A stretch of DNA of 64,000 bases from Acidovorax sp. 210-6 (GTDB taxonomy: Bacteria > Pseudomonadota > Gammaproteobacteria > Burkholderiales > Burkholderiaceae_C): contig NZ_JAACJE010000001.1 in assembly GCF_010020825.1 (NCBI RefSeq), positions 1,240,001 through 1,304,000 on the forward strand, written 5' to 3'. Of the stretch, positions 1 to 10,256 are shown in pieces; position 1 is the first letter of the stretch, and every line of letters starts with the position of its first letter. The notes beneath the pieces were generated by a model. It saw nothing but the letters and a program-made list of their open reading frames with translations, made no database searches and was not told where the DNA came from. A program made the position numbers and the translations under genes.

Positions 1-440
1 GGCGCAATCGCGAGGTGCGTCGCATGTTCGAGGCAGTGGGGCATGCCGTCAGCCGCCTGATCCGCATCCGCTACGGCGCCATGGTGCTGCCGCGGGGGCT
101 GCAACGCGGTGCCTGGATGGAACTGGATGCACAAGACATCGCCGCACTGATGCGGGCTGCGGGTGCACAGTGGAATCCACCTGCGGCGGGCCGTGAGGGC
201 ACGCAGCGGCGTGGAAAGCCTGGTCAGGGCAATGGGCGCGCCCAAGCCCCCAGGGGGCGAGCGCCCGCGCCGGGCCGGGTCGCAGGGCCCAAGACACCAG
301 GGCGGTCGGCAGCGGGTGCTGGGCAGCCTGACCCGCTCAAGACGTCCATCGGGTACATCGGCTCTGACAGTCTGCAGCGCCAGCGAAAGGCCCAGCGCCG
401 AGCGGGGCCGGGGGGCGGAGGCCGACGTGGCGGACGCTGA
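1..440 (+). CDS. rluB: 23S rRNA pseudouridine synthase, RluB-like (C-terminal end only)
   Basis: The frame is open from the left edge (first full codon at base 3) and starts with RNREVRRMFEAVGHAVSRLI, the end of the catalytic domain in the RsuA/RluB family, which converts specific uridines of 23S rRNA to pseudouridine. After LMRAAGAQWN the protein becomes a tail of about 85 residues rich in Gly, Arg, Pro and Ala. Such basic low-complexity tails are common in betaproteobacterial RluB and probably bind RNA. The 5' part lies outside the window. RluB is preferred over RluE or RluF because of the tail and the position next to ndk, but the paralog cannot be fixed from the fragment. Confidence 0.8.
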   Translation, partial: RNREVRRMFEAVGHAVSRLIRIRYGAMVLPRGLQRGAWMELDAQDIAALMRAAGAQWNPPAAGREGTQRRGKPGQGNGRAQAPRGRAPAPGRVAGPKTPGRSAAGAGQPDPLKTSIGYIGSDSLQRQRKAQRRAGPGGGGRRGGR

Positions 441-528
441 CATCACGGCACCCACGCGCGCAGGTTAAAATCAAAAGCTTTGCCAAGGCGGCAAAAATAA
501 CCTTCAACCCATTGTCCAGGAACAAAAA

Positions 529-954
529 ATGGCCATCGAACGTACCCTTTCCATCATCAAGCCCGATGCAGTTGCCAAGAATGTCATCGGTCAGATCTAT
601 GCCCGCTTTGAGGCTGCCGGCCTGAAGGTCATTGCCGCACGCATGCAGCACCTCTCGCGCCTGGAGGCCGAGCAGTTCTATGCTGTGCACAAAGAGCGTC
701 CCTTCTTCAAGGACCTGGTGGATTTCATGGTTTCCGGTCCCGTCATGATCCAGGTTCTGGAAGGCGAGAACGCCATCCTCAAGAACCGTGAACTGATGGG
801 TGCCACCGACCCCAAGAAGGCTGCCCCTGGCACCATCCGCGCCGACTTTGCCGACAGCATCGATGCCAACGCAGTGCACGGTTCGGACGCTGCAGAAACC
901 GCCCAGGTGGAAGTGGCATTCTTCTTTGCCGGCCTGAACGTTTACTCCCGCTGA
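529..954 (+). CDS. ndk: Nucleoside diphosphate kinase
   Basis: This 141-residue protein matches the usual length of bacterial Ndk. It transfers the gamma-phosphate of ATP to nucleoside diphosphates through a phosphohistidine and so balances the (d)NTP pools. The N-terminus [15 protein letters not shown] and the active-site motif NAVHGSD (catalytic His) are both visible. It starts an unbroken same-strand run of housekeeping genes, and ndk followed by rlmN and pilF is the standard betaproteobacterial order. The cytoplasmic enzyme shows nothing unusual. Confidence 0.97.
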   Translation: MAIERTLSIIKPDAVAKNVIGQIYARFEAAGLKVIAARMQHLSRLEAEQFYAVHKERPFFKDLVDFMVSGPVMIQVLEGENAILKNRELMGATDPKKAAPGTIRADFADSIDANAVHGSDAAETAQVEVAFFFAGLNVYSR

Positions 955-1053
955 CATGGTTTTTGGCAGGCTGCATATTCCGCAACCCCGGCTCGGCCGT
1001 GTGGCTCCTGGGCCTTGCGGTGTCTTGTGGATCTGCCAACAGGAATCCAGCTC

Positions 1054-2199
1054 ATGACGGTCAATCTGCTGGATTTCGACCTCGATGGGCTCACGGCCTT
1101 CTGTGAGCAGCTCGGGGAGAAGCGTTTTCGCGCAACCCAATTGTTCCGTTGGATTCACCAGCGCGGCGCGCAGGATTTCGACCAGATGAGCGATCTGGCG
1201 AAGTCCTTGCGGGACAAGCTCAAGGGTTGCGCCCAGGTGTTGCCCTTGCCGGTGGTCAGTGAGCACCAATCGGCAGATGGCACCGTCAAATGGCTTTTTG
1301 ATGTGGGTGCGGGCAACGCGGTTGAAGCAGTGTTCATTCCCGAGGACGACCGAGGAACGCTCTGTGTGTCTTCGCAGGCCGGATGCGCGGTGGGATGCCG
1401 TTTCTGCTCCACGGGTCATCAAGGTTTCAGCCGCAACCTGACCACCGGCGAAATCGTTTCGCAGCTGTGGTTTGCCGAGCATGTGCTGCGCAAGCGTTTC
1501 CAGACCCAGGACCGCGTCATCTCCAATGTGGTGATGATGGGTATGGGGGAGCCGTTGCAGAACTATTCGGCCCTGGTTCCCGCGTTGCGTGTCATGCTGG
1601 ACGACCATGGCTACGGTCTTTCCCGTCGTCGCCTGACGGTCTCTACGTCCGGTGTGGTCCCCATGATGGATCGGCTCGCTGCGGATTGTCCGGTGGCCTT
1701 GGCAGTGTCCCTGCATGCGCCCAACGATGCGCTGCGTGATGTGCTGGTGCCGCTCAACCGCAAGTATCCGATCGACGAATTGCTGGACGCCTGCAATCGT
1801 TACCTTGTGCATGCACCCCGGGATTTCATTACCTTCGAGTACTGCATGCTCGATGGCGTCAACGATCAGCCGGAGCACGCGCACCAGTTGGTCGAATTGG
1901 TGCGCAAGCACGCCGGCAAAGGCGTGTGGTGCAAGTTCAATCTGATTCCTTTCAATCCCTTTCCCGCATCTGGGTTGCGGCGATCTGAATCGGCGCAAGT
2001 GAGTGCTTTTGCACGCATACTCAGCGAGGCAGGGATTGTCACCACGGTACGCAAGACGCGGGGTGACGATATTGATGCTGCGTGCGGTCAACTGGCCGGA
2101 GAAGTGCAGGACCGCACCCGCGTTGCGCAACGCATGGCCAAGCGTCGCACCATACCCATTGCCGTGATGGGCGCAGGATCTGACAACAAGGAGGCATGA
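1054..2199 (+). CDS. rlmN: Dual-specificity 23S rRNA/tRNA adenine-C2 methyltransferase RlmN
   Basis: A radical SAM enzyme of 381 residues that methylates C2 of A2503 in 23S rRNA and of A37 in some tRNAs. The cluster motif CAVGCRFC (Cys 111, 115, 118) binds the [4Fe-4S] centre, followed by the family sequence [11 protein letters not shown]. The conserved MMGMGEPL stretch and the C-terminal CGQL cysteine used for the methyl intermediate are also present. The ATG at 1054 was chosen over upstream in-frame codons because [13 protein letters not shown] is the usual N-terminus and AGGA lies upstream. The stop is one base before the next start, so the two genes are probably co-translated. Confidence 0.96.
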   Translation: MTVNLLDFDLDGLTAFCEQLGEKRFRATQLFRWIHQRGAQDFDQMSDLAKSLRDKLKGCAQVLPLPVVSEHQSADGTVKWLFDVGAGNAVEAVFIPEDDRGTLCVSSQAGCAVGCRFCSTGHQGFSRNLTTGEIVSQLWFAEHVLRKRFQTQDRVISNVVMMGMGEPLQNYSALVPALRVMLDDHGYGLSRRRLTVSTSGVVPMMDRLAADCPVALAVSLHAPNDALRDVLVPLNRKYPIDELLDACNRYLVHAPRDFITFEYCMLDGVNDQPEHAHQLVELVRKHAGKGVWCKFNLIPFNPFPASGLRRSESAQVSAFARILSEAGIVTTVRKTRGDDIDAACGQLAGEVQDRTRVAQRMAKRRTIPIAVMGAGSDNKEA

Positions 2200-2200
2200 C

Positions 2201-3028
2201 ATGACGGAAGGCAGGGCTCTTAGGGGTGCGTTTGGGGTGCGCTTGGCAACAATGCTGCTGCCGTGGATTGGCGTTCTTGCGTTGCAGGCTTGTTCCACTG
2301 CCGCTGCACCCCAAGGGGCTGCGGCAGAGATTGTCACGCCCTCTGATGAATCAGACGCTCGGCGCCGTGCACGCATCCGTCTGGAATTGGCGGTGGGCTA
2401 TTTCGAAGCGGGCAAGGTGGCTTTCGCGCTGGACGAAGTGAAGCAGGCTCTGGCTTCCGATCCTGGCTTTGCCGATGCCTACAATCTGCGCGGTTTGATC
2501 TACATGCAACTCAGCGATCTGCCGATGGCGGACGAGAGTTTTCGCCGGGCGTTGAGCCTCAGACCCGGTGATGCCAACGTGTTGCACAACCATGCCTGGC
2601 TCTTGTGTCTCCAGCAAAAGTACGGCGAGGCCGACAAGCGTTTTATCGAGGCATTGGCCAACCCGGGCTACACCGCTCGCACTAAGACGCTGATGGCCCA
2701 GGGCTTGTGCCAGACCCGTGCCGGTGATTTGGCTCAGGCCGAAAAGACTTTTTTGCGTGCCTATGAACTGGACACGGCCAATCCCGTCGTGGGCTACAAC
2801 CTTGCCGATATCTTTTTCCGCAAGGGTGAGTTGACCAGGGCCCAGTTTTACATCCGACGCATCAACAACAGCGAGCTGGCCAACGCTGAAACGCTGTGGT
2901 TGGGCGTCAAGGTCGAGAGGGCCTTGGGTGAGACGGTCGCGATGCGCCAGCTGTCAGAGCAACTGCGCAAGCGCTTCCCGCAAGCCAAGGAAACGGCAGC
3001 GTTGGATCGAGGGGCGTTCGATGAGTGA
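2201..3028 (+). CDS. pilF: Type IV pilus biogenesis lipoprotein PilF/PilW (TPR protein)
   Basis: This 275-residue protein has a lipoprotein signal ending in the lipobox LQAC (Cys about residue 31), followed by tandem tetratricopeptide repeats such as AYNLRGLIYMQLSDLPMADESF. PilF/PilW is the pilotin that takes the PilQ secretin to the outer membrane in type IV pilus assembly. The gene starts directly after rlmN and overlaps the next gene by 8 bases (ATGAGTGA), which suggests coupled translation. The rlmN-pilF-rodZ-ispG-hisS order is conserved in beta- and gammaproteobacteria and supports the assignment. Confidence 0.92.
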   Translation: MTEGRALRGAFGVRLATMLLPWIGVLALQACSTAAAPQGAAAEIVTPSDESDARRRARIRLELAVGYFEAGKVAFALDEVKQALASDPGFADAYNLRGLIYMQLSDLPMADESFRRALSLRPGDANVLHNHAWLLCLQQKYGEADKRFIEALANPGYTARTKTLMAQGLCQTRAGDLAQAEKTFLRAYELDTANPVVGYNLADIFFRKGELTRAQFYIRRINNSELANAETLWLGVKVERALGETVAMRQLSEQLRKRFPQAKETAALDRGAFDE

Positions 3029-3938
3029 CATGGGCGTCGTCGCTGAAGGGGTGGGTACCGATGTGGGGCAGGGCGCAGTGGCTTCTCCAGGGGCCATGCT
3101 GCGCACTGCGCGTGAGGCAGCAGGCATGCACATCGAGGCCTTGGCGGTGTCGTTGAAGGTGCCTGTGAGCAAGGTGCGGGCGCTGGAAGCCGATGATTAC
3201 CAGCATTTGCCCGACACCGTGTTTGCCAGGGCTTTGGCGGGCAGTGTGTGCCGTGCCCTGAAAATCGATTCGGCACCGATTCTTGCGTTGATGCCGACAG
3301 GCCCGGCGCCCCGCTTGCAGCCTCAGGCGCCAGATGTGAATACGGCTTTCCGTGACGGAACGGAGCCCTCCCGGGTGGGGCCTGCACTGAGTTTTCTGAC
3401 ACGTCCGATGTTCTTGGCCGTGGCTTTGTTGTTGGCGGGGGCGGCAGTATTGGCCTTTTTCCCCGGTCTGGTGACTGAGTTGGTCTCCATGGGCGAGCGC
3501 ATGACTGTGTCTGAGAAGTCTGCGGCGCCTTTGTCCACCGAGTCGGCACCACCGCCTCCGTCGCCATCACCGCAGGCCCTGCCTGCAGGGCCTGTCGCCG
3601 CTACGGTGCAAGAAGTTCAGCGTCCTGCCGAGCCTGCGGCTTCGGAGGTACTGGTCGCGCAAGCAGCGGTGGAGACAGCGTCCAGCCCGGTGATCGGAGA
3701 CTCCTTGCTTGCTTTGCGGGCCAAAAGCGCTTCCTGGATTCAGGTGCGGGATGCTTCGGGAGTAACCACCTTGCAGCGTATCGTGGCCGCGGGAGAGACG
3801 GTGGTGGCAGAAGGAAAGCCGCCACTGTCGGTGGTCATCGGCAAGGCCGATGCCACAGAGGTCTTTGTGCGTGGCAAACCTTTTGACCTTGCCCCGGTGA
3901 CCCGTGAAAACGTTGCTCGCTTTGAGGTGAAGCCCTGA
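3021..3938 (+). CDS. rodZ: RodZ-like helix-turn-helix membrane protein (DUF4115)
   Basis: A 305-residue protein with three visible parts: an N-terminal helix-turn-helix of the HTH_25 type ([20 protein letters not shown], residues about 25-90), one transmembrane helix ([18 protein letters not shown]), and a Pro/Ala-rich linker leading to a C-terminal DUF4115 domain ([12 protein letters not shown]). This is the layout of RodZ, which links MreB filaments to the wall-elongation machinery at the inner membrane. The start at 3021 inside pilF is preferred because MSDMGVV follows the ATGAGTGA coupling overlap. The stop overlaps the ispG start (TGATG). Confidence 0.88.
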   Translation: MSDMGVVAEGVGTDVGQGAVASPGAMLRTAREAAGMHIEALAVSLKVPVSKVRALEADDYQHLPDTVFARALAGSVCRALKIDSAPILALMPTGPAPRLQPQAPDVNTAFRDGTEPSRVGPALSFLTRPMFLAVALLLAGAAVLAFFPGLVTELVSMGERMTVSEKSAAPLSTESAPPPPSPSPQALPAGPVAATVQEVQRPAEPAASEVLVAQAAVETASSPVIGDSLLALRAKSASWIQVRDASGVTTLQRIVAAGETVVAEGKPPLSVVIGKADATEVFVRGKPFDLAPVTRENVARFEVKP

Positions 3939-5212
3939 TGGCACAGCCAAACAACGCTCCAATAGACATCGCAACCCCTCGCCAGCGCCAGACGCGCCAA
4001 GCACGCGCAGTATGGGGTAGCAGGGTGGTCACCATTGGTGGTGGCGCACCGGTGCGTGTGCAGTCGATGACCAACACTGACACGGTCGATGCCATCGCCA
4101 CTGCCATCCAGGTCAAGGAGTTGGCCCAGGCTGGCTCTGAATTGGTGCGTATTACCGTCAACACCCCGGAAGCCGCTCAGGCTGTGCCCTATATCCGTGA
4201 ACAACTCGACCGCATGGGAGTGGATGTACCTCTGGTCGGTGATTTTCACTACAACGGACACAAACTGCTCACGGAGTTCCCTGACTGTGCACAGGCACTG
4301 TCCAAGTACCGCATCAATCCTGGCAACGTGGGCAAGGGGGACAAGCGAGACCGCCAGTTCGGCCAGATGATCGAGGCGGCGGTGCGTTGGAATAAATGCG
4401 TGCGCATTGGTGTGAACTGGGGCAGTCTGGACCAGGAACTGCTGGCGAGTCTGATGGATGCCAACAGCCAGCGTGCAGAACCTTGGGATGCCCGTCAGGT
4501 GATGTACGAGGCGTTGATTGCCTCTGCCATTGATTCTGCATTGCAGGCTGAGCGCATGGGGCTCGATGGCAGCCAGATCATCCTGTCCTGCAAAGTCAGC
4601 GGTGTGCAGGATCTGATCTCGGTGTACCGCGAATTGGCCAGGCGCTGCGATTACGCGTTGCATCTGGGGTTGACCGAAGCCGGCATGGGAACCAAGGGGA
4701 CGGTGGCTTCTTCGGCCGCGCTGGCGGTTTTGCTGCAGGAAGGTATTGGCGACACGATCCGGGTCTCCTTGACACCCCAGCCGGGTGAGGCACGTACTCA
4801 GGAGGTGGTGGTCGCGTCTGAAATCCTTCAGGCCCTGGGGCTGCGCATGTTCGTGCCCAGTGTGACTGCCTGCCCGGGTTGTGGCCGCACGACCAGCACC
4901 ACCTTCCAGGAACTGGCCAAGCAGATCGATGATTTTCTGCGTGAGCAAATGCCCGTCTGGCGCGAGCAGTATCCCGGGGTGGAAGCGCTGAAGGTTGCCG
5001 TGATGGGCTGCATCGTCAATGGCCCAGGGGAAAGCAAGCACGCAGATATCGGGATCAGCCTGCCCGGAACGGGGGAGGCGCCTGCAGCCCCGGTCTTCAT
5101 TGATGGCCAAAAAGCGATGACCTTGCGTGGTGACAATATCGCCCAGGAGTTTCATCAACTGGTGCAGTCGTACATCGAAAAGCGGTTTGGTTCTCCGAAC
5201 GGCCATCCATAA
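3938..5212 (+). CDS. ispG: 4-hydroxy-3-methylbut-2-en-1-yl diphosphate synthase IspG/GcpE
   Basis: A 424-residue enzyme of the MEP isoprenoid pathway that reduces methylerythritol cyclodiphosphate to HMBPP using a [4Fe-4S] cluster. The C-terminal cluster ligands are visible in [11 protein letters not shown] and [11 protein letters not shown], and the N-terminal TIM-barrel half holds the conserved [10 protein letters not shown]. It is translationally coupled to the rodZ-like gene and precedes hisS by 93 bases, the usual neighbourhood. The extended loop between the two domains is typical of proteobacterial enzymes. Confidence 0.97.
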   Translation: MAQPNNAPIDIATPRQRQTRQARAVWGSRVVTIGGGAPVRVQSMTNTDTVDAIATAIQVKELAQAGSELVRITVNTPEAAQAVPYIREQLDRMGVDVPLVGDFHYNGHKLLTEFPDCAQALSKYRINPGNVGKGDKRDRQFGQMIEAAVRWNKCVRIGVNWGSLDQELLASLMDANSQRAEPWDARQVMYEALIASAIDSALQAERMGLDGSQIILSCKVSGVQDLISVYRELARRCDYALHLGLTEAGMGTKGTVASSAALAVLLQEGIGDTIRVSLTPQPGEARTQEVVVASEILQALGLRMFVPSVTACPGCGRTTSTTFQELAKQIDDFLREQMPVWREQYPGVEALKVAVMGCIVNGPGESKHADIGISLPGTGEAPAAPVFIDGQKAMTLRGDNIAQEFHQLVQSYIEKRFGSPNGHP

Positions 5213-5305
5213 GGCGTGGATTCTCGAAACCCTGAACAAGGCGACGGCCGCCTTGAAGGATCGAGATCGACGCATCCCCTCTAACTTCTCTCAAACATCA
5301 GTGCT

Positions 5306-6631
5306 GTGAACACAGAAAAGGCATCGACGCCTGCCAAGGCGGAAAAGCTGCTCGCCGTCAAGGGAATGAACGACATTCTTCCGGGCGAGTCCAGTCGTTG
5401 GGAATGGCTGGAGGACAAGGTTCGAACTTTGATGGCGCGTTACGCTTACCGCAACATTCGCACGCCGATTGTCGAACCCACCGCCTTGTTTGTCCGCGGT
5501 CTGGGTGAGGTGACAGACATCGTCGAGAAGGAGATGTACTCCTTCGAAGACAGGCTCAATGGCGAGCAGTTGACCCTGCGTCCGGAGTGCACTGCCGGCG
5601 TAGTGCGTGCCACGGTGGAGCATTCCATGCTTTACGACGGCGGCAAGCGTCTTTACTACATGGGGCCGATGTTTCGGCATGAACGTCCACAACGCGGACG
5701 TTATCGGCAGTTCCACCAGATTGGCGCGGAAGCCCTGGGTTTTCCGGGGGCGGAGATCGATGCGGAGATGATTCTGTTGGCTGACGCGCTCTGGAAGGAA
5801 ATCGGCTTGACCGATGTGCGCCTGGAGATCAACAGCCTGGGGCAGCCGGAGGAGCGCAAGGCGCACCGTGCGGCCTTGATTGCCTATCTGGAGCAGAACG
5901 CGTCGCAACTGGATGAGGAGGCGCGCAGGCGCCTTTACACCAACCCGCTGCGCATTTTGGACACCAAGAATCCAGCCATGCAGGCACTGGTGGAGGGTGC
6001 TCCGCGTTTGGTGGACTATCTCGGGGAGGCATCGCTGACACATTTCAATGCGGTCAAGGCCATTCTCGACGCCAACGGCGTGGCCTGGCGCTTCAACCCC
6101 CGTCTGGTTCGAGGCATGGACTACTACAACCTGACGGTCTTTGAGTTCATTACAGATCGCCTGGGCTCACAGGGCACCATCTGTGGTGGGGGACGCTACG
6201 ACTATCTGATCGAACAGATTGGCGGCAAGCCCGCACCGGCGGTGGGCTGGGCGCTCGGCGTGGAGCGGGTGCTGGAGTTGCTGAAAGAGCAAGGACTGGA
6301 CAGTCCGGTACCAGTACCGGATGTGTATGCCATCATCCCAGAGGCATCTGCCTTGCCGATTGCCATCAAGACCCTGCAACAGTTGCGCGCCCTCGGGGTG
6401 CGTGCCCAGATGCACAGCCCCACGGGCGCGGCTGATGGCATGGGCAGTATGAAATCCCAGTTCAAGAAGGCCGATGCCAGTGCGGCTGCATTTGCGCTGG
6501 TGTTCGGTGCCGACGAGCTGCTGCGGGGGACTGTCCTCGTCAAGGCCTTGCGTGACGGCAGCGGTCAGCAAGTCGAACAATCCCTGCAGGACGTGGCATC
6601 CTGGGCGGGCCACCTACAATCCCAGCGTTAA
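5306..6631 (+). CDS. hisS: Histidyl-tRNA synthetase
   Basis: A 441-residue class II aminoacyl-tRNA synthetase that charges tRNA-His. Motif 1 to motif 2 elements ([20 protein letters not shown]), the histidine-binding sequence [15 protein letters not shown] and motif 3 ([15 protein letters not shown]) appear in order, followed by the anticodon-binding domain. The start codon is GTG at 5306, with the lysine/alanine-rich N-terminus [20 protein letters not shown] common in this family. It is distinct from the hisZ paralog at 14056, which lacks the anticodon-binding domain. Confidence 0.97.
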   Translation: MNTEKASTPAKAEKLLAVKGMNDILPGESSRWEWLEDKVRTLMARYAYRNIRTPIVEPTALFVRGLGEVTDIVEKEMYSFEDRLNGEQLTLRPECTAGVVRATVEHSMLYDGGKRLYYMGPMFRHERPQRGRYRQFHQIGAEALGFPGAEIDAEMILLADALWKEIGLTDVRLEINSLGQPEERKAHRAALIAYLEQNASQLDEEARRRLYTNPLRILDTKNPAMQALVEGAPRLVDYLGEASLTHFNAVKAILDANGVAWRFNPRLVRGMDYYNLTVFEFITDRLGSQGTICGGGRYDYLIEQIGGKPAPAVGWALGVERVLELLKEQGLDSPVPVPDVYAIIPEASALPIAIKTLQQLRALGVRAQMHSPTGAADGMGSMKSQFKKADASAAAFALVFGADELLRGTVLVKALRDGSGQQVEQSLQDVASWAGHLQSQR

Positions 6632-6645
6632 TTCCATCTCAAGCC

Positions 6646-7326
6646 ATGGCAAACCATCTCGACCTCGAAGAACAAGAACAGATAGACCAGCTCAAGCATT
6701 TCTGGAACACCTGGGGAACGCTCATCAGCTCTGCGGCGCTGGTGATCGCGCTAGGCCTTGCGGGCTGGAACGGTTACCAGTTCTGGCAGAACCGCCAGGC
6801 CGGGCAAGCCGCAGCCCTGCTGGATGCTGTGGATGTGGCGGCAGCCAGTGGCGACATGGGGCGCTTGGAGCAGGCGTTCTCGGATATGCGCAGCAAGTTT
6901 GGCGGCACCGCTCAAGCAGGGCTTGCGGGGCTGACTGTGGGTAAGGCCGCATCGTCGGCAGGCAATTCGGCCTTGGCAAAGTCGGCCTTGACCTGGGTGA
7001 CTGAAAGCGCCAAGGACGACGGTCACAAGGCCATTGCGCGCTTGCGTCTATCGGCCCTGTTGATGGAAGAGAAGGCCTATGACGAGGCACTCAAGCAACT
7101 CTCCGTGCCTTTCGCGGCAGAGTACGCCGCGGTGGTGGCGGATCGCAAGGGCGATGTGCTGGTATTGCAAGGAAAGAAGCAGGAGGCCGTGGAGGAGTAT
7201 TCCCGTGCCTACCAGGCTTTTTCTGAGTCGATGGAATATCGGCGTCTGGTGGAAGTGAAGCTCAATGCATTGGGTGTGCAGGCACAAGGCCTGTCAGCCA
7301 AGGGTTCAACGGAGGCATCCAAGTGA
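6646..7326 (+). CDS. yfgM: YfgM-like ancillary SecYEG translocon subunit (TPR protein)
   Basis: A 226-residue protein with a short cytoplasmic N-terminus starting MANHLDLEEQEQIDQLK, one membrane anchor (LISSAALVIALGLAGWNGYQFW) and a periplasmic TPR-like domain with AARRL-type helices. YfgM associates with the Sec translocon and periplasmic chaperones and helps outer-membrane protein traffic. Position between hisS and bamB is the conserved arrangement. The stop overlaps the GTG start of bamB by four bases (GTGA), indicating translational coupling. Confidence 0.9.
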   Translation: MANHLDLEEQEQIDQLKHFWNTWGTLISSAALVIALGLAGWNGYQFWQNRQAGQAAALLDAVDVAAASGDMGRLEQAFSDMRSKFGGTAQAGLAGLTVGKAASSAGNSALAKSALTWVTESAKDDGHKAIARLRLSALLMEEKAYDEALKQLSVPFAAEYAAVVADRKGDVLVLQGKKQEAVEEYSRAYQAFSESMEYRRLVEVKLNALGVQAQGLSAKGSTEASK

Positions 7327-8477
7327 ACGTATCGCATCGCTCTGTGGTTGTATGGGGGCGGGCATTCCTGGCTCTTGCGCTGGGGGCGTCTGTGGTGGGT
7401 TGTTCACTGTGGGGTGGGGGCTCCGACAAACCCAAACCAGCAGATTTGGGGCCGAATGTGCCGGTGTTGGGTGTGCGCCAGGTATGGATGGCCAAACTCG
7501 CGCCCGTCCACAACCTGCCTTTGGCGGTTCAGGTTCAGGGATCGCAATTGATCCTGGCTTCCGCCGATGGTGCGGTGGCCGCGTTGGACGCACGGACGGG
7601 TGGCGAGGTGTGGCGCGCCAGCCTGGATACGGCACTGTCTGCTGGCGTTGGAAGTGATGGCCGCTGGTCTGCAGTGGTTTCTCGTGACAACGAACTCATC
7701 GTTCTGGATTCCGGACGAGAGGCATGGCGCAAGAGCCTTGGCTTCCAGGTTTTCACTGCGCCCCTGGTGGCAGGGGCCCGGGTCTTTGTGCTCGGTTCGG
7801 ACCGGTCAGTGTCTGCCTTTGACGCCAAGAATGGAGCCAAGCTGTGGAGCCACACCCGCCCAGGTGACCCATTGGTGTTGCGTCAGCAAGGGGTGCTGTT
7901 GGCGCAGGGCGATACCTTGGTGGTTGGCCAGTCGGGGCGCTTGGTCGGTATGAACCCAGATACCGGTACGGTGCGGTGGGAGGCACCTATCGCCAGTTCC
8001 CGTGGCACGAACGATGTGGAACGCTTGGTAGAGTTGGTGGGGCCCGCCAGCCGGATCGATGCCTCGGTTTGTGTGCGAGCATTCCAAGCCGCTGTAGGTT
8101 GCGTCAACACGGCCCGCGGAACGGTGGATTGGGTGCAGAAAGCCAGTTCGGGTCAGGGAGTGCATGGCACAGACCAAGCCCTCTTTGGCACCGAGAGCAA
8201 TGGCACCGTGGTGGCATGGCGGCGCAACGACGGTAGCCGCATGTGGACCTCCGAGCGTCTGCAACACCGCAAATTGACCGCTCCGCTTGCGTTGGGGCGC
8301 TCTGTGGTGGTGGGGGACGATACGGGTTGGGTGCACTTGCTATCGCGCGAAGATGGTGCCCCGCTCAACCGCATGGCGACCGATGGCAGTGCGGTAGTGG
8401 CTGCACCTGTGGTTGCGGCCGATACGCTGGTGGTGGTGACCCGCAACGGCGGGGTTTTTGCCTACCGACCGGATTGA
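7323..8477 (+). CDS. bamB: Outer membrane protein assembly factor BamB
   Basis: A 384-residue lipoprotein of the BAM complex, which folds beta-barrel proteins into the outer membrane. The signal peptide ends in the lipobox SVVGC (Cys about residue 27). The mature part is a beta-propeller built of PQQ-like repeats, seen as recurring blades such as [19 protein letters not shown] and [16 protein letters not shown]. The start is GTG, overlapping the yfgM stop. It lies just before der, as in many proteobacteria. Confidence 0.95.
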   Translation: MNVSHRSVVVWGRAFLALALGASVVGCSLWGGGSDKPKPADLGPNVPVLGVRQVWMAKLAPVHNLPLAVQVQGSQLILASADGAVAALDARTGGEVWRASLDTALSAGVGSDGRWSAVVSRDNELIVLDSGREAWRKSLGFQVFTAPLVAGARVFVLGSDRSVSAFDAKNGAKLWSHTRPGDPLVLRQQGVLLAQGDTLVVGQSGRLVGMNPDTGTVRWEAPIASSRGTNDVERLVELVGPASRIDASVCVRAFQAAVGCVNTARGTVDWVQKASSGQGVHGTDQALFGTESNGTVVAWRRNDGSRMWTSERLQHRKLTAPLALGRSVVVGDDTGWVHLLSREDGAPLNRMATDGSAVVAAPVVAADTLVVVTRNGGVFAYRPD

Positions 8478-8493
8478 TGAAGCGAAGCGTGCC

Positions 8494-9837
8494 ATGAAGC
8501 CTGTAATCGCCCTCGTGGGGCGGCCGAACGTCGGGAAATCGACCCTCTTCAACCGTTTGACGAAATCTCGTGACGCCATCGTTGCGGATTTCGCTGGGCT
8601 GACCCGCGACCGACATTACGGTAACGGTCGGCAAGGAAAGCACGAGTACATCGTCATCGACACCGGCGGGTTTGAACCCGATGCGTCCAGCGGTATCTAC
8701 CGCGAGATGGCCAGGCAGACCCAGCAGGCGGTGGCGGAGGCCGATGTGGTGCTATTTGTAGTCGACGCCAGAGCGGGTGTTTCGGCGCAGGACCATGACA
8801 TCGCCAATTACCTGCGGCGTTTGAGCAAGCCGTGCGTCTTGGTGGCGAACAAGGCGGAGGGGATGCAGGAGGGCGCGCAACTCAGCGAGTTTTACGAGTT
8901 GGGCTTGGGTGAGGTCCACGGCATCTCTGCTGCGCACGGCCAGGGTATCCGCAGCCTGGTGGAGATGGCACTGGGTTTGTTGCATTTGCCAGAGCCCGAG
9001 GAAGAGGATCTTTCGTCGGACAAGTCCACCATACGGCTGGCGGTGGCCGGCCGTCCCAATGTCGGCAAATCCACCTTGATCAACACCTGGCTCGGCGAAG
9101 AGCGCTTGGTGGCATTCGACTTGCCTGGCACCACCAGGGATGCTATTACTGTCCCCTTTGAACGCAATGGCCAGCGCTTTGAGTTGGTGGATACCGCAGG
9201 TCTGCGACGCAAGGGCCGTGTTTTTGAGGCGATCGAGAAATTTTCTGTCGTCAAAACCTTGCAGGCCATTGAGTCCGCGCATGTGGTGGTGCTGTTGTTG
9301 GATGCGACACAGGGCGTGACAGATCAGGATGCGCATATTGCAGGCTACATCTTGGAGAGTGGCCGTGCCGTGGTGCTGGCGGTGAACAAGTGGGATGCGG
9401 TGGACGATTACCAGCGCCAGCTATTGGAGCGTTCCATCGAAACGAGGCTTGCCTTTCTGCGCTTTGCTTCCATGCATTTCATTTCGGCGAAAAAGCGCCA
9501 GGGCCTGGGGCCCCTGTGGGCGTCGATCATTCAGGCGTACAAGGCTGCCACCTGCAAAATGCCCACACCAGTGCTGACCCGGCTGTTGCTGGAAGCGGTG
9601 CAGTTCCAGAGTCCCAAGCGCTCCGGTATGTTTCGACCTAAGCTGCGCTACGCCCATCAGGGTGGCATGAATCCACCAGTGATCGTGATCCATGGCAACT
9701 CCTTGGAGCATGTGTCGGACGCCTACAAGCGGTTTTTGGAAGGGCGTTTCCGCAAGGAGTTCGACCTGGTCGGAACCCCTTTGCGCATTGAATTCAAAAC
9801 TTCCCACAATCCGTACGCGGAGTCATCGGGCTCTTGA
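8494..9837 (+). CDS. der: Ribosome-associated GTPase Der (EngA)
   Basis: A 447-residue protein with two tandem G domains followed by a KH-like domain, the signature of Der, which acts in 50S subunit maturation. G1 motifs are GRPNVGKST near residue 8 and again near residue 183. G3 motifs DTGGF and DTAGL, and G4 motifs NKAEG and NKWD, are also visible. The ATG at 8494 is chosen because [17 protein letters not shown] is the normal N-terminus; an upstream in-frame ATG at 8458 would only add residues inside bamB. Confidence 0.97.
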   Translation: MKPVIALVGRPNVGKSTLFNRLTKSRDAIVADFAGLTRDRHYGNGRQGKHEYIVIDTGGFEPDASSGIYREMARQTQQAVAEADVVLFVVDARAGVSAQDHDIANYLRRLSKPCVLVANKAEGMQEGAQLSEFYELGLGEVHGISAAHGQGIRSLVEMALGLLHLPEPEEEDLSSDKSTIRLAVAGRPNVGKSTLINTWLGEERLVAFDLPGTTRDAITVPFERNGQRFELVDTAGLRRKGRVFEAIEKFSVVKTLQAIESAHVVVLLLDATQGVTDQDAHIAGYILESGRAVVLAVNKWDAVDDYQRQLLERSIETRLAFLRFASMHFISAKKRQGLGPLWASIIQAYKAATCKMPTPVLTRLLLEAVQFQSPKRSGMFRPKLRYAHQGGMNPPVIVIHGNSLEHVSDAYKRFLEGRFRKEFDLVGTPLRIEFKTSHNPYAESSGS

Positions 9838-9941
9838 TGATCCCCTGTGCCCCGAGTGGGGTGTTGTCTGCTTTTCGCGCCGAGGCACCGGGCTGTGGTA
9901 AGGTGTCTTCCCAAGAATAACTTTTGAACACGGAGAATATC

Positions 9942-10196
9942 GTGAGCAATAAAGGCCAACTCCTTCAAGATCCCTTTCTCAATGCCTTGCGCAGAGAGCA
10001 TGTGCCGGTGTCCATCTATCTGGTCAACGGGATCAAGCTTCAGGGGCAGATCGAGTCTTTCGATCAGTATGTGGTGTTGCTGCGCAACACCGTGACCCAG
10101 ATGGTCTACAAGCACGCGATCTCTACGATTGTTCCGGGCCGCCCAGTGAGCTTCTCTGTCACTGATACTGCGGATCCAGGCTCTGCACCTGCATGA
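9942..10196 (+). CDS. hfq: RNA chaperone Hfq
   Basis: A protein of 84 residues that forms hexameric rings and pairs small RNAs with mRNAs. The Sm1 motif ([20 protein letters not shown]) and Sm2 element ([10 protein letters not shown]) are complete. A GTG start at 9942 fits the usual (M)[12 protein letters not shown]-terminus and has CGGAGA seven bases upstream. A TTG at 9924 would add six atypical residues. The C-terminal tail is short, as in other betaproteobacteria. It is followed by hflX in the conserved hfq-hflX-hflK-hflC order. Confidence 0.97.
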   Translation: MSNKGQLLQDPFLNALRREHVPVSIYLVNGIKLQGQIESFDQYVVLLRNTVTQMVYKHAISTIVPGRPVSFSVTDTADPGSAPA

Positions 10197-10256
10197 ATGG
10201 TCTGATGGCCGACAGCGCGGTCACCCTTGGCATGCGCCCGTACCCATACTGCTGAC

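Noticed and set aside
436-471. Possible ndk promoter (CTGACA with TAAAAT)
   Set aside because: Spacing of about 23 bases is too long for a sigma-70 promoter, and no better pair was found.
337-2376. Long minus-strand frame opposite rlmN and pilF
   Set aside because: It mirrors the strong coding of ndk, rlmN and pilF and shows no domain, signal or ribosome-binding site.
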